The translations under genes were made by a program, and so were the position numbers. From Paraburkholderia translucens (lineage in GTDB: Bacteria; Pseudomonadota; Gammaproteobacteria; Burkholderiales; Burkholderiaceae): a DNA stretch of 64,000 bases. Of this stretch, positions 17,911-26,421 are shown one piece after another. Each line of letters opens with the position of its first letter. The stretch's first letter is position 1. Below the pieces are notes generated by a model. The model worked only from the letters and a program-made list of their open reading frames with translations, ran no database searches and was not told the DNA's origin. Location of the stretch: positions 157,620 through 221,619 of the forward strand of contig NZ_JAJITC010000010.1 in the NCBI RefSeq assembly GCF_020881035.1, in the 5' to 3' direction.

Positions 17911-20900
17911 TCAGTTGGACAACGACAGATACTGCGAGGTCAGCGGCACCGGCGGGAACGGCTGCAAGCCGGTCTGCTTGTTGAAGCTGTAGCGCACGTA
18001 CACGGCCGCGAGCCACTCGCGATATTGGTAAGCGTTACCAAGCGATGCGGTCGCCCCGACCGCGAGTTGCGGCGCGAGCTGGTATTCGCCGACCCCGCTG
18101 ATCGAATACGACACGCCGGTCTTGCTCTGGCTTGGGTAGACAGCGGTCAGGCCGTTGCCGAGGGATTGCGCGGCGGCCGCCGCGTCGCCCTGGCGGGACG
18201 AGCCGTCGTTCAGCGGGAAGTAGTTCGAGGCGTCCTCGCGGTAATGCTGCACGCCGATCGAGCCTTTCACGTCATAGGTGAACTGCTCGTAGCGGCCCGA
18301 CCATTCCACCGGCAGATTGAGGATCACGTACTGCTGCGGACTGAAGTACCCGCCCTGGCCGTACGTGAAAAACGACAGATTGCGGTTGTAGCCCATGATT
18401 GTCGTGTTCACGCCGAGCGTCAGCGTCTGGTCGGCATCTTTCAGCAGACGCGTATAGACGCCGCCGCCGCCCTTGATCGCGTTGTTGCTCGGCACGTTGG
18501 TGCCCATGTAGTGCTGATATGACGCGTTCACGTACAGGCCGCTCGTGCCGTCGTCCCACGTGAGGCTGGCGCGCGCGCCGTTCGAGGTGACGCCGCCCCA
18601 TTCGAGGCCGGCGGCCGCATCGCGCGCACCCGCGTACGACAGCAGGCTGTCCGTCACCGCGCGCCGCGCGACCGCTAGCGAGTACGAGACCTTGTCGGTG
18701 ATGCCGCCGTTGTATTGCGCGCCGCCGACGAGGTTCGTCTCGCGGAAGCCGAGCGGCGTCACGCCGATGTCGCCGCTGATGCTGCGGCTGTCGTAGCCGA
18801 CCGACAAGCCCACGCCGCTCGCGGTCTGGCTGCCGTAGTCGTTGTTGCCGTTCTGCGCGGCCGATTTCGACGACGGGGTCGAAAGTCCGGCCCCGAAGCG
18901 CGCGAGCGTCGACGTGCTGTTCGACGCGGTGCCCGCGTCGAGCGTGACCGGCGTCGCGGTGACCACCACGTGACCGTTGCCCGCCTTGATGCGCCCCTCG
19001 ATCGGCGCCTCGATGTCGGTGAGCGCCGAGAGGCCGTCCTCGCCCGCGCGATTGCGGAAGATGATGCCACCCGACACGGTGCTCGACTGCTCGCGATTGA
19101 TCTGCGCAAGCTCTTCGGCGACGCCAAGCGTCTGCGCGTTCGCGGCGTTCGGCTGCGGGTTGTTCGGCGCGTTGGTGCCGGTCGGGTAGTACGGCTGCGC
19201 GTAGCCGGCCGGCGGCTGCGGGATGTACGGCTGCTGCGCGTAGTAGCCCTGATTCGGGTATGGCTGGTAAGGCTGCTGCTGCGGCGGGTACGGCTGATAC
19301 GGCTGATACGGCTGATACGGCTGATACGGCTGATACGGCTGATACGGCTGATACGGCTGATACGGTTGATACGGCGGCGCGTAACCCTGCTGTTGCGGAT
19401 ACGGCGGCGGCTGTTGCGCGTGGACCGGCGCGGCCTGGCCCGTTTTCCCGGTGCTTTTCTTCGCGCTCTTCTTCGTGGTCGTGCGTTGGGAGCCGTACGG
19501 CAGCGGCGGCGCCGACGCTGCGTTGGCCTGCGCCTCGCGCGCGGCCGGCGACATCGGCCACGGCGTCGTCGCATAGCCGTCCTGCGCGCCGTACGGCTGC
19601 TGTGCATAAGGCTGCTGCGGATACGCTTGCTGCTGCGCATAGGGTTGCGGCTGCGCGTAGCCCGCGTTGTACTGCTGCTGCGGCATCGGCTGCATCGGCT
19701 GCATCGGCGCCTGGCCTTGCCCCGGATAGGGCTGCAACGGCGCGCCCGACTGGCTCGATCCGTAGGATTCCTGCCCGTAGCCACCAAAGTTGGCGTCGGA
19801 GCGCGGCGCGGCGTTCGGATAGGCCTGCGTGGGCGCCGTATAGGGCGCGGGCTGCGCGGCGGGCGCGCTATGAGGCGCAGTGGCGGGCGCCGTATAAGGC
19901 GCGACGTACGGCGCGACATACGGCGCGGGCTGAGGGGGCGGCGGATAATTCGGCACGGTCTGCGTCGGCGAGGAAGACTGCGTGTTCAGGAACGGAAGGG
20001 CGGGACGCGCGGCGTTGCCGGCGTCGCTCGACGTGGCGATCGCCGTTTTGCCTTCGAATGGATTGATGCCCGGCAGCGGCGTCGCCCCGATCTGGCTCAT
20101 CGCCGATTCCCAGCCGCGCGGCACGTTGGGGCCCGCGCTGCGGGGCGCGTTCGCCGCCAGCGGCGTATTGGCCGCGACGAGCGAGCGTTGCAGATAGGTC
20201 GCCGCGAGCGACAGCTTGCCTTGGGCGCGGTACATGCGGCCCACGGTCGCGAGCACGCCCGGATCGTTGGGCGCGAGCGCGAGCGCCTGGTTCGCGAGCG
20301 TTTCGGCGTAGCTGAACTGCTTCGAGCCAGCGGCGGCCGAGATCGCGGCCTGCAACAGGTTCAAGTCGTCGGGGCGGCGTTGCAGCGCGACGCGGAAGCT
20401 CGTGAGCGCGTTGCGGTCGTCGCCGGCGCTCGCATACATGCGGCCGAGCGCGGCCTGCAGGTCGGGGTTGTCGGGCATCGCGGCGAGCCATGGCGCGATC
20501 ACCTCGTAGGCGCTCGCGAGGTCGCCGCGCTGGCGCACCGCATCGGCCTGGCGCACGACGATGCCGATGTTCAGGTTGTCGAAGTCGGTGCGCTGCTGGG
20601 GTGTCAGCTGCATGCCCTGTAACTGCCGCATCACGTTGCCAAGCTCGGCCTGCTGGCCGGCCGCCGAGAGAATGCCCGCGTATTGCAGCAACAGGTCGGT
20701 GTTGCCGGGCGCCGCGCTCATCGCGCTGCGCACGAGGCCGAGCGCGCGGGCCGGGTCGCCCGCCTGCTGGTACGCGGCGGCGATCACGCCGATCAGCTCG
20801 GGGCTGTTGCCGGCCACCGGCTCGGCGGCGCGCAGGGTCGCGAGGGCCTGCTGCGTCTGGCCGCTTTTCGCCATGCGCGTTGCGAGGTCGGCCTGCTGAT

Positions 20901-22665
20901 GCACCCACAGCCGATGCTGCAACGTCGTCATCGCGGCGGTGCGCTGCGCCGGCGCAATGCGGTCGAGTTGCGCGAGACCGGTCGACCAGTCCTGCGTTTC
21001 CGCCGATAGCAGCGCGCTCGCGTACAGCGCATCGGGCATGTCCGGGTGCGTGGCGAGCAGGCCGTCCATCATGCTGCGCGCGTTCGCGACCGCGCCCTGG
21101 CGCACGTAGATGCGCGCGAGGTCGAGACGCAGCCACGGGTCGTCGGGCTTGTTGAGCAGCGCGTCCTCGAACAGGCTGCGCGCGCTGCCGAGATCGCCGC
21201 GCGCTTCGGCCGCGCGCGCCTGCGCCGCCTGCGCCTCGCCGCGCAAACGGTCGATCCCGCCGACCTTGGCCTGTTGCTCGGCGTTCAACTGATTGGCGAA
21301 CTGCAGCGCCTCATCGGCGCGACCTTGGGCGGCAAGCGCGCCGACCAGGCCGCGAATCGCGTCGGGGTTGTCGGCCTGGCGGCGCAGCGCCATCCGGTAC
21401 GCCTGCTCGGCGCCGGCCGGGTCGCCGTTGGCCAGCAGCATTTCACCGAGCAGCACCTGCGCGGTCACGTCCGACGGATTCAGTGCGATCGCCCGCTCGA
21501 ACAGCGCCTTCGCCTTCGCGAACTCGCCGTTGCTGCGCGCGCCGATCGCCTCGCTCGTGTAGGTCCAGTAGGTCGCGCTGTCGAGGGCGGTTCTCCAGCG
21601 CGCCGGATTGGGGCCGCGCGAGGCGCGCTCGAGGTAGTTGCGCGCGTCGGCGAAATGCTCCTGCTTCAGCGCGGCGATGCCCATGCCGCCGAGCGCGTCG
21701 GTATCGTCAGGATTGCTCGCGAGCACCGACGAGAATTTCGCGCGCGCGGTCACGAGGTCATCGCGGTCGAGCGCGGCGAAGCCGTCGGCGATCACGCGGC
21801 CGCGCGCGTCGGCGGCGGCGTTTTGCTGCGCGCGGGCGCGCGCCGCGCTGTCCTGCTGCACCATCGATTCGAAGCGCGCCTTCACGGCGGCGTCGTCACC
21901 GGCGGTTTGCAGATACGACTCGTACAGCGCGGCGTCGGACGGTCGCGCGTCGAGCCACAGCAGCGCCTGGCGCCAGCTCTTCTTCGCCGCCGCGCCGACC
22001 GAGGTGTCGCCCGCGAGCTTTTGCAGCCGTGCAATACCGTCGCGCCGCGTCACGTCGCGATAGGTCAGGTGCTGCGCGTAGGCGAGCGCGTAACGCGGGT
22101 CGTTCGGGTTGTCGTGCGCGAGCTGTTCGAGGCCGCGGCGCGCCTCGTCCCAGCCCTGCGGCGTCGCCGACAGCGCCTGGTAGTACTCCAGCTGCAACTC
22201 GGGCGTGGCCGGCTTGCCGGCCAGCGCGCGCTGATACTCCTGCACCGCGCTCGCGCTCTGCCCGGCTTGCGCGAGGCGGCGCGCGTCGGTAATCGTCTGA
22301 TCGCGCGGGCTCGTCTCGCCAAGGCGGCGGCCGAGCTCGTCGAGATTCGGATAGTTCGGCGCGGCCGCCTTCAGGCGTGCGAGGTACTGCTGCGCGCCGG
22401 CGCCGTCCTTGCGGTCGGCAAGCACCATGCCCATGCCGAAGAGGGCGTCGGGCTGCTTCGGGTCGACGCTGAGCACCTTCAGCCACGCCTGCTCGGCGAG
22501 GTCGCCGCGCTGATGCGACTGCCAGTACTTGCCCTGATCGATCAGCGCGGTCAGCGGATCTTTGACCGCCTGCGCGAGCGCATCGGGCGCGGCCGCGGCC
22601 ATGCAAACCACCGCGCCGAGCGACAGCGCGATGCGCAGCGACACGACGAGAGCGCTCAATCGCAT
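17911..22665 (-). CDS. bcsC: Cellulose synthase outer-membrane subunit BcsC
   Basis: Exports the cellulose chain across periplasm and outer membrane. A signal peptide (MRLSALVVSLRIALSLGAVV...) precedes TPR repeats to about residue 860. A Pro/Tyr/Gln/Ala-rich segment spans about 900-1165, and a C-terminal BcsC beta-barrel domain runs from about 1185 to 1584 (ending with aromatic-rich strands and LSLSN). Typical BcsC proteins are near 1150-1300 aa; this one is 1584, and the excess is the low-complexity linker, which includes nine YQP triplets at residues 1099-1125. It is last in the bcs operon and its start overlaps the end of bcsZ by 10 bp. Confidence 0.94.
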   Translation of the reverse strand: MRLSALVVSLRIALSLGAVVCMAAAAPDALAQAVKDPLTALIDQGKYWQSHQRGDLAEQAWLKVLSVDPKQPDALFGMGMVLADRKDGAGAQQYLARLKAAAPNYPNLDELGRRLGETSPRDQTITDARRLAQAGQSASAVQEYQRALAGKPATPELQLEYYQALSATPQGWDEARRGLEQLAHDNPNDPRYALAYAQHLTYRDVTRRDGIARLQKLAGDTSVGAAAKKSWRQALLWLDARPSDAALYESYLQTAGDDAAVKARFESMVQQDSAARARAQQNAAADARGRVIADGFAALDRDDLVTARAKFSSVLASNPDDTDALGGMGIAALKQEHFADARNYLERASRGPNPARWRTALDSATYWTYTSEAIGARSNGEFAKAKALFERAIALNPSDVTAQVLLGEMLLANGDPAGAEQAYRMALRRQADNPDAIRGLVGALAAQGRADEALQFANQLNAEQQAKVGGIDRLRGEAQAAQARAAEARGDLGSARSLFEDALLNKPDDPWLRLDLARIYVRQGAVANARSMMDGLLATHPDMPDALYASALLSAETQDWSTGLAQLDRIAPAQRTAAMTTLQHRLWVHQQADLATRMAKSGQTQQALATLRAAEPVAGNSPELIGVIAAAYQQAGDPARALGLVRSAMSAAPGNTDLLLQYAGILSAAGQQAELGNVMRQLQGMQLTPQQRTDFDNLNIGIVVRQADAVRQRGDLASAYEVIAPWLAAMPDNPDLQAALGRMYASAGDDRNALTSFRVALQRRPDDLNLLQAAISAAAGSKQFSYAETLANQALALAPNDPGVLATVGRMYRAQGKLSLAATYLQRSLVAANTPLAANAPRSAGPNVPRGWESAMSQIGATPLPGINPFEGKTAIATSSDAGNAARPALPFLNTQSSSPTQTVPNYPPPPQPAPYVAPYVAPYTAPATAPHSAPAAQPAPYTAPTQAYPNAAPRSDANFGGYGQESYGSSQSGAPLQPYPGQGQAPMQPMQPMPQQQYNAGYAQPQPYAQQQAYPQQPYAQQPYGAQDGYATTPWPMSPAAREAQANAASAPPLPYGSQRTTTKKSAKKSTGKTGQAAPVHAQQPPPYPQQQGYAPPYQPYQPYQPYQPYQPYQPYQPYQPYQPYPPQQQPYQPYPNQGYYAQQPYIPQPPAGYAQPYYPTGTNAPNNPQPNAANAQTLGVAEELAQINREQSSTVSGGIIFRNRAGEDGLSALTDIEAPIEGRIKAGNGHVVVTATPVTLDAGTASNSTSTLARFGAGLSTPSSKSAAQNGNNDYGSQTASGVGLSVGYDSRSISGDIGVTPLGFRETNLVGGAQYNGGITDKVSYSLAVARRAVTDSLLSYAGARDAAAGLEWGGVTSNGARASLTWDDGTSGLYVNASYQHYMGTNVPSNNAIKGGGGVYTRLLKDADQTLTLGVNTTIMGYNRNLSFFTYGQGGYFSPQQYVILNLPVEWSGRYEQFTYDVKGSIGVQHYREDASNYFPLNDGSSRQGDAAAAAQSLGNGLTAVYPSQSKTGVSYSISGVGEYQLAPQLAVGATASLGNAYQYREWLAAVYVRYSFNKQTGLQPFPPVPLTSQYLSLSN
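19291..19371 (+). repeat. 9-bp tandem repeat inside bcsC
   Basis: CGGCTGATA repeats eight times without mismatch (19291-19362), followed by a ninth copy with one change (CGGTTGATA). On the coding strand this encodes (Tyr-Gln-Pro)9. The unit is a multiple of three, so slippage changes linker length without a frameshift. Confidence 0.95.
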
Positions 22666-23852
22666 GCGGTCCTCCAGGCGGGCACGAGGCGGCCGGCTTC
22701 ATCGAAGTGATAGCGGCCCTCGATAAACCCCATGCCGAACAGACCCAGCACACCATCGTAGTACACCGGTTCACGGCCCGGCACGTTCGCGTCGAGCGCC
22801 GCAAGCCGCGTGCGCGCGAGGCCGAGGCCGTGCTCGTCGCCAAGCGCCTTGAAGTACGGCGCGAGCGCGCCCCAGTAGCTGAGCGGGCCTTCGCCGCTCG
22901 ACGCGCCGGTGGTGGACGAGACCTTCTCCGGCGGGAAGCCGTTTTGCGCGACCTTCGCGCGCATGCCGCCAAGTGTGGCGAGCCATGGCTTGGCGAGCGG
23001 ATCGGCGGGCGACGCGAGGCCGGCCCACAGATAGACGCGGATCGCGTCGTAGCTGCCGACGTCGCCGTTCTTCGGATCGACGACGAACTGGCCGCTCTTC
23101 CACGCGGCCCAGTCGGGCGCGAAGCCTTGCGGCGAGACGGTCTTGACGAACTGATAGGCGTTGTCGGCGAGCTTGGCCCACGGGCCGTCCGGCACCTCGT
23201 GCGAGAGCGCGCGCAGCACCGGCAGCGGCAGGTAGCTTGGATTCAGGCGCGTCACGTTGCCGGTCCTGAAACCCTGCGGTCCCGGCAACAGCATCGGGCC
23301 GAAGCCGGGAAGATTCACGATTTCGTCGCGCGCGATGCGCTCGGCGAGCGCAACGCCCAGCTGCGTGTAGCCGGAGTCGTGCCACAGGCGGCCAGCTTGC
23401 AACAGATCGTAGGCGATCCACAAATCGGAATCCGACGCCGAATTGGCATCGAGCACGCCGTACGAGCCGTCCGGCTTCCTGCCCCATTGCCATGCAGGCA
23501 GCCGCACGTTCTGCGCGTCGAACTGATTGCCCGCGAGATTCGCGCGGGTCCAGCCGAGCAGTTTGTCGAAGGTGGCGCGGTCGTTGGCGACCAGCGCGAA
23601 AAAGAGCGCGTAGGACTGGCCTTCCGAGGTGGTCTGCTGGGTCGGCGTCGAGTAATCGATCACGCGGCCGTCGGCCTGCACGAAGCGCGCGACGAAGCTG
23701 CGCCATGCGCTCCAGTCGCCGCATGCGGCGCCGTTCTGCGCGGCCTGGGCGGTGCCGCTCAAACCCGCAAGATTTGCCGACGCTGCCATGCCGATGCCGA
23801 ACGCCAGCGCAAGAGAGGTTCTTCTGTCGATCCGAAACCGCATACGAGTCAT
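22656..23852 (-). CDS. bcsZ: Periplasmic endo-1,4-beta-glucanase BcsZ (GH8)
   Basis: Family 8 cellulase that trims or edits nascent cellulose in the periplasm. Signal peptide ends AQA-AQNGAACGDW. The probable acid residue is the Glu in TTSEGQSYALFFA, and DLWIAYDLL and GSYDAIRVYLW carry further active-site aspartates. Length is 398 aa, a little longer than E. coli BcsZ. It sits between bcsB and bcsC in the usual order. Confidence 0.94.
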   Translation of the reverse strand: MTRMRFRIDRRTSLALAFGIGMAASANLAGLSGTAQAAQNGAACGDWSAWRSFVARFVQADGRVIDYSTPTQQTTSEGQSYALFFALVANDRATFDKLLGWTRANLAGNQFDAQNVRLPAWQWGRKPDGSYGVLDANSASDSDLWIAYDLLQAGRLWHDSGYTQLGVALAERIARDEIVNLPGFGPMLLPGPQGFRTGNVTRLNPSYLPLPVLRALSHEVPDGPWAKLADNAYQFVKTVSPQGFAPDWAAWKSGQFVVDPKNGDVGSYDAIRVYLWAGLASPADPLAKPWLATLGGMRAKVAQNGFPPEKVSSTTGASSGEGPLSYWGALAPYFKALGDEHGLGLARTRLAALDANVPGREPVYYDGVLGLFGMGFIEGRYHFDEAGRLVPAWRTACD

Positions 23853-23862
23853 ATCCGTTCCA

Positions 23863-26418
23863 TCAGTCCTTCAGTCGGCGCGAGGCGATCGCGCGCAGCG
23901 TCCGGTAGCACAGGCCCGCGAGGATCAGCGCGGCGAGCACGCCGCCGAACAGCAGCAGCAGCGGGTGCGACGACAGCGCCCAGCGCAGATACTCCTGCGG
24001 CGACAAACGGCCGACGTAGTATGCGGTGCCGTTCGACGTGATGGTGACGTCACGGCCGTGAATCACGGCCATCGCGCCTTGAATCTTCGGCAGCACGTCG
24101 GCGTCGAGCAGCGCGGCGGACAGATCGGCGTCCGACTGGCCGGCCGCGCTGATCAGCGCGACCGCGCTGCGGCCTCGCTGCAGCGGTGACTCGAAGCCGG
24201 TCAGAAGCGCCGCGCCGTTCGAGCTGACCATCGTCAGATCGGCGCGCGCGGGCGCACGCTCGACACCGCGCTCGCCGTGCCACCAGTCCCGCAGCTTGAA
24301 CACGAGGTCGGTCAGCTCGAACGTGTGCGCGGCGCCGTCGCTCGCGAACGGCATCGACTTCGACCAGCGCTGCAGTAGCGGCTGCTTGCCCGGCGCGCCG
24401 AACACCAGCAGGTCCTTGTCCGCGAAGCGATCGATGTCGGCCGCATGCGTGACGCTCACGCCGGTGACCGGAAAGCCGGTCGATTCGCCCATGCGGCCCA
24501 TCGTCAGCAGATACAGGCTGTAGTCGCTCGCGTCGGCGTCGTCCGGCAGCACGACGGCTGTTTCGGAGAGGTCGGCCATCCGCGTGAACGGGAAGCCGCT
24601 ATTGGCGAACGCGGCCAGATCGGGCAGCGCCATGTAGTGTGGAAACGACGACAGGTCGATGCTCGAGTTCGGGTCGATCGCGCCGACCACGTTTTGCAGC
24701 ATGCGGCCCGCGCATTCGCCGGTGTTCGTGATGTCGTAGTAGAAGTGCAGGCGCAGTTGCGTGCGCGGCGTCATCAGCAGCGGCGGGATGCGGATGTTGC
24801 GGCGCGCCTCGGCGGTGCCGTCGGACATCACGAGGTTGAAGTAGCGGCTCAACTCGAAGATCGAGGCGGCGCGCGCCGGAATCGGCAGCGCCTGCACGAA
24901 GCCGTTGTTCACGCTGATGTTCAGCGACGAGCGGTCACGCGCCGGCCGCACCGTGTACCGGTAGCGCAGATCGATCGGCGCGCCGCGCGTGTGCCACATG
25001 AACAGATCGGGCGGCACGCGCATGTTGATGCGCACCGCGTCGGCGTCGTAACCGAACACGGTCAGGTCCTTCGGATCGGCGAGTTCGCCGAAGCGCACGG
25101 GGCGGTCGGTCGGCAGCCAGTTCGGCGCGTCGTATGGCACGCGCGGCGTGATCTCGTTGAGCGAGGTAATCGTCGCGCTCGTGCCGGACAGCGTGCTGTG
25201 GCCGATACCGAGCGACTTCGCGGCAGTCTTCAGCTCCGCTTCGTCGCGGCCGAGCACGAGCAGCAGCTTGCCGCGCGCGCTCGCGTCGCGCTCGACCACC
25301 GCGATGGTCGGACCGGTGATCTCGGGAATCGTCACGCCGGCCGGATGCTGGTCGCTCGTCGCGAACACGACCGCGTTGCCCGCCAGCGGCGCGTTGTCGA
25401 GCTGCGCGGGAAACACCGCGCCGCGATAGCCGGCGAGCGAGCCGAACCACGACGCGACGATGCCGGCCGCTTCCAGCGTGGCGTTGCCAGGCTTCTGCGC
25501 GAACACGAACGGCAGTTCGAGACGGCGCACGTCGCGGCGGTCGAAGAATGGCTGCGGCAGCGCGGCCAGTTCCGGCTTCGTCGCGAGCGCGGAGTAGGTC
25601 AGGTCGAGCGAGCTCGCGTTGCTGACCGTCGCCCACAGCGACGAGTTCGCGGGGTCTTCGCAGGCTGTCGTGTAATGGCCGATCAGTTGCAGGTTCAGAT
25701 GGTTGAAGTCGGTGATGAAACGCGGATCGATCGAGATTTCGCGCGCGACCAGCATGCCGGCCTGCTCGTGCGGCAGCGGCAGCGTCGCCGCGACTTCGCC
25801 GTTGATCAGCACCTTCAGCTGCGACAGGTTCGCGAGCAGCGCGGGCGAGTAGCTGTAGATCAGATGCAGCGTCGCGCCGGTCACGACCTCGTCGCCGCGC
25901 ACCGAGAACGCGATGCCGTTCTGGGCGTCGACGCCGCGCAATTGCAGTGGATCGAGCGCGCCGAAGTCGGCGAACGTCAGCGTCTGCCGGCGCCCGCCCG
26001 GCACCAGCAGGCCCGGCTCGGCGGTGGTCGGCGTGCGCGCCCCGAGTGCCTTCACCGACGCAGCCGCGAGCGCGGGCGTCGGCGTGGCGAGCGCGCCCTG
26101 GGCGATCGCGTTCGGATCGAACGGCACGGCGGGGCCCGGCGCGGGCACGTTGCCGACGCCGGTCGCGACCTGCGCGGGCTGTGGCGCGCCGGCGGTTGCC
26201 GCCGCGTCCGGAGCGGGCTTGGCTGCCGGGGTGGCCGCCTCAGCCAGCGGCGAGACCGACGCCAGCGCAGTCTGCAACGCGAGCCAGCAGGCGACGCCCC
26301 GCATGACTCGCCGCGAGCGCAGGGAGCCCTGGCGGGCAACATAGCGCGAGGGTGATCCAGTGCCATTGCGCCCGTGAGCCGGGCGTTCGAGATTGTCCTT
26401 CGCCATCCTGTTGCCCAT
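23863..26418 (-). CDS. bcsB: Cellulose synthase periplasmic subunit BcsB
   Basis: Membrane-anchored periplasmic partner of BcsA that guides the glucan chain. N-terminal leader with a hydrophobic segment near residues 39-60, then a Pro/Ala-rich stretch. Jelly-roll carbohydrate-binding and flavodoxin-like domains alternate, and a C-terminal TM helix (HPLLLLFGGVLAALILAGLC) is the expected anchor. Length is 851 aa. Its ATG lies 3 bp after the bcsA stop, so the two are tightly coupled. Confidence 0.94.
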   Translation of the reverse strand: MGNRMAKDNLERPAHGRNGTGSPSRYVARQGSLRSRRVMRGVACWLALQTALASVSPLAEAATPAAKPAPDAAATAGAPQPAQVATGVGNVPAPGPAVPFDPNAIAQGALATPTPALAAASVKALGARTPTTAEPGLLVPGGRRQTLTFADFGALDPLQLRGVDAQNGIAFSVRGDEVVTGATLHLIYSYSPALLANLSQLKVLINGEVAATLPLPHEQAGMLVAREISIDPRFITDFNHLNLQLIGHYTTACEDPANSSLWATVSNASSLDLTYSALATKPELAALPQPFFDRRDVRRLELPFVFAQKPGNATLEAAGIVASWFGSLAGYRGAVFPAQLDNAPLAGNAVVFATSDQHPAGVTIPEITGPTIAVVERDASARGKLLLVLGRDEAELKTAAKSLGIGHSTLSGTSATITSLNEITPRVPYDAPNWLPTDRPVRFGELADPKDLTVFGYDADAVRINMRVPPDLFMWHTRGAPIDLRYRYTVRPARDRSSLNISVNNGFVQALPIPARAASIFELSRYFNLVMSDGTAEARRNIRIPPLLMTPRTQLRLHFYYDITNTGECAGRMLQNVVGAIDPNSSIDLSSFPHYMALPDLAAFANSGFPFTRMADLSETAVVLPDDADASDYSLYLLTMGRMGESTGFPVTGVSVTHAADIDRFADKDLLVFGAPGKQPLLQRWSKSMPFASDGAAHTFELTDLVFKLRDWWHGERGVERAPARADLTMVSSNGAALLTGFESPLQRGRSAVALISAAGQSDADLSAALLDADVLPKIQGAMAVIHGRDVTITSNGTAYYVGRLSPQEYLRWALSSHPLLLLFGGVLAALILAGLCYRTLRAIASRRLKD

Positions 26419-26421
26419 AGA

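Noticed and set aside
19291..19371. Possible CRISPR-like array
   Set aside because: Units are 9 bp with no spacers and encode part of BcsC.
18715..20622. 635-codon plus-strand frame opposite bcsC with long Leu/Ile/Arg repeats
   Set aside because: The repeats are the complement of the YQP coding repeat in bcsC; no start signal or domain.
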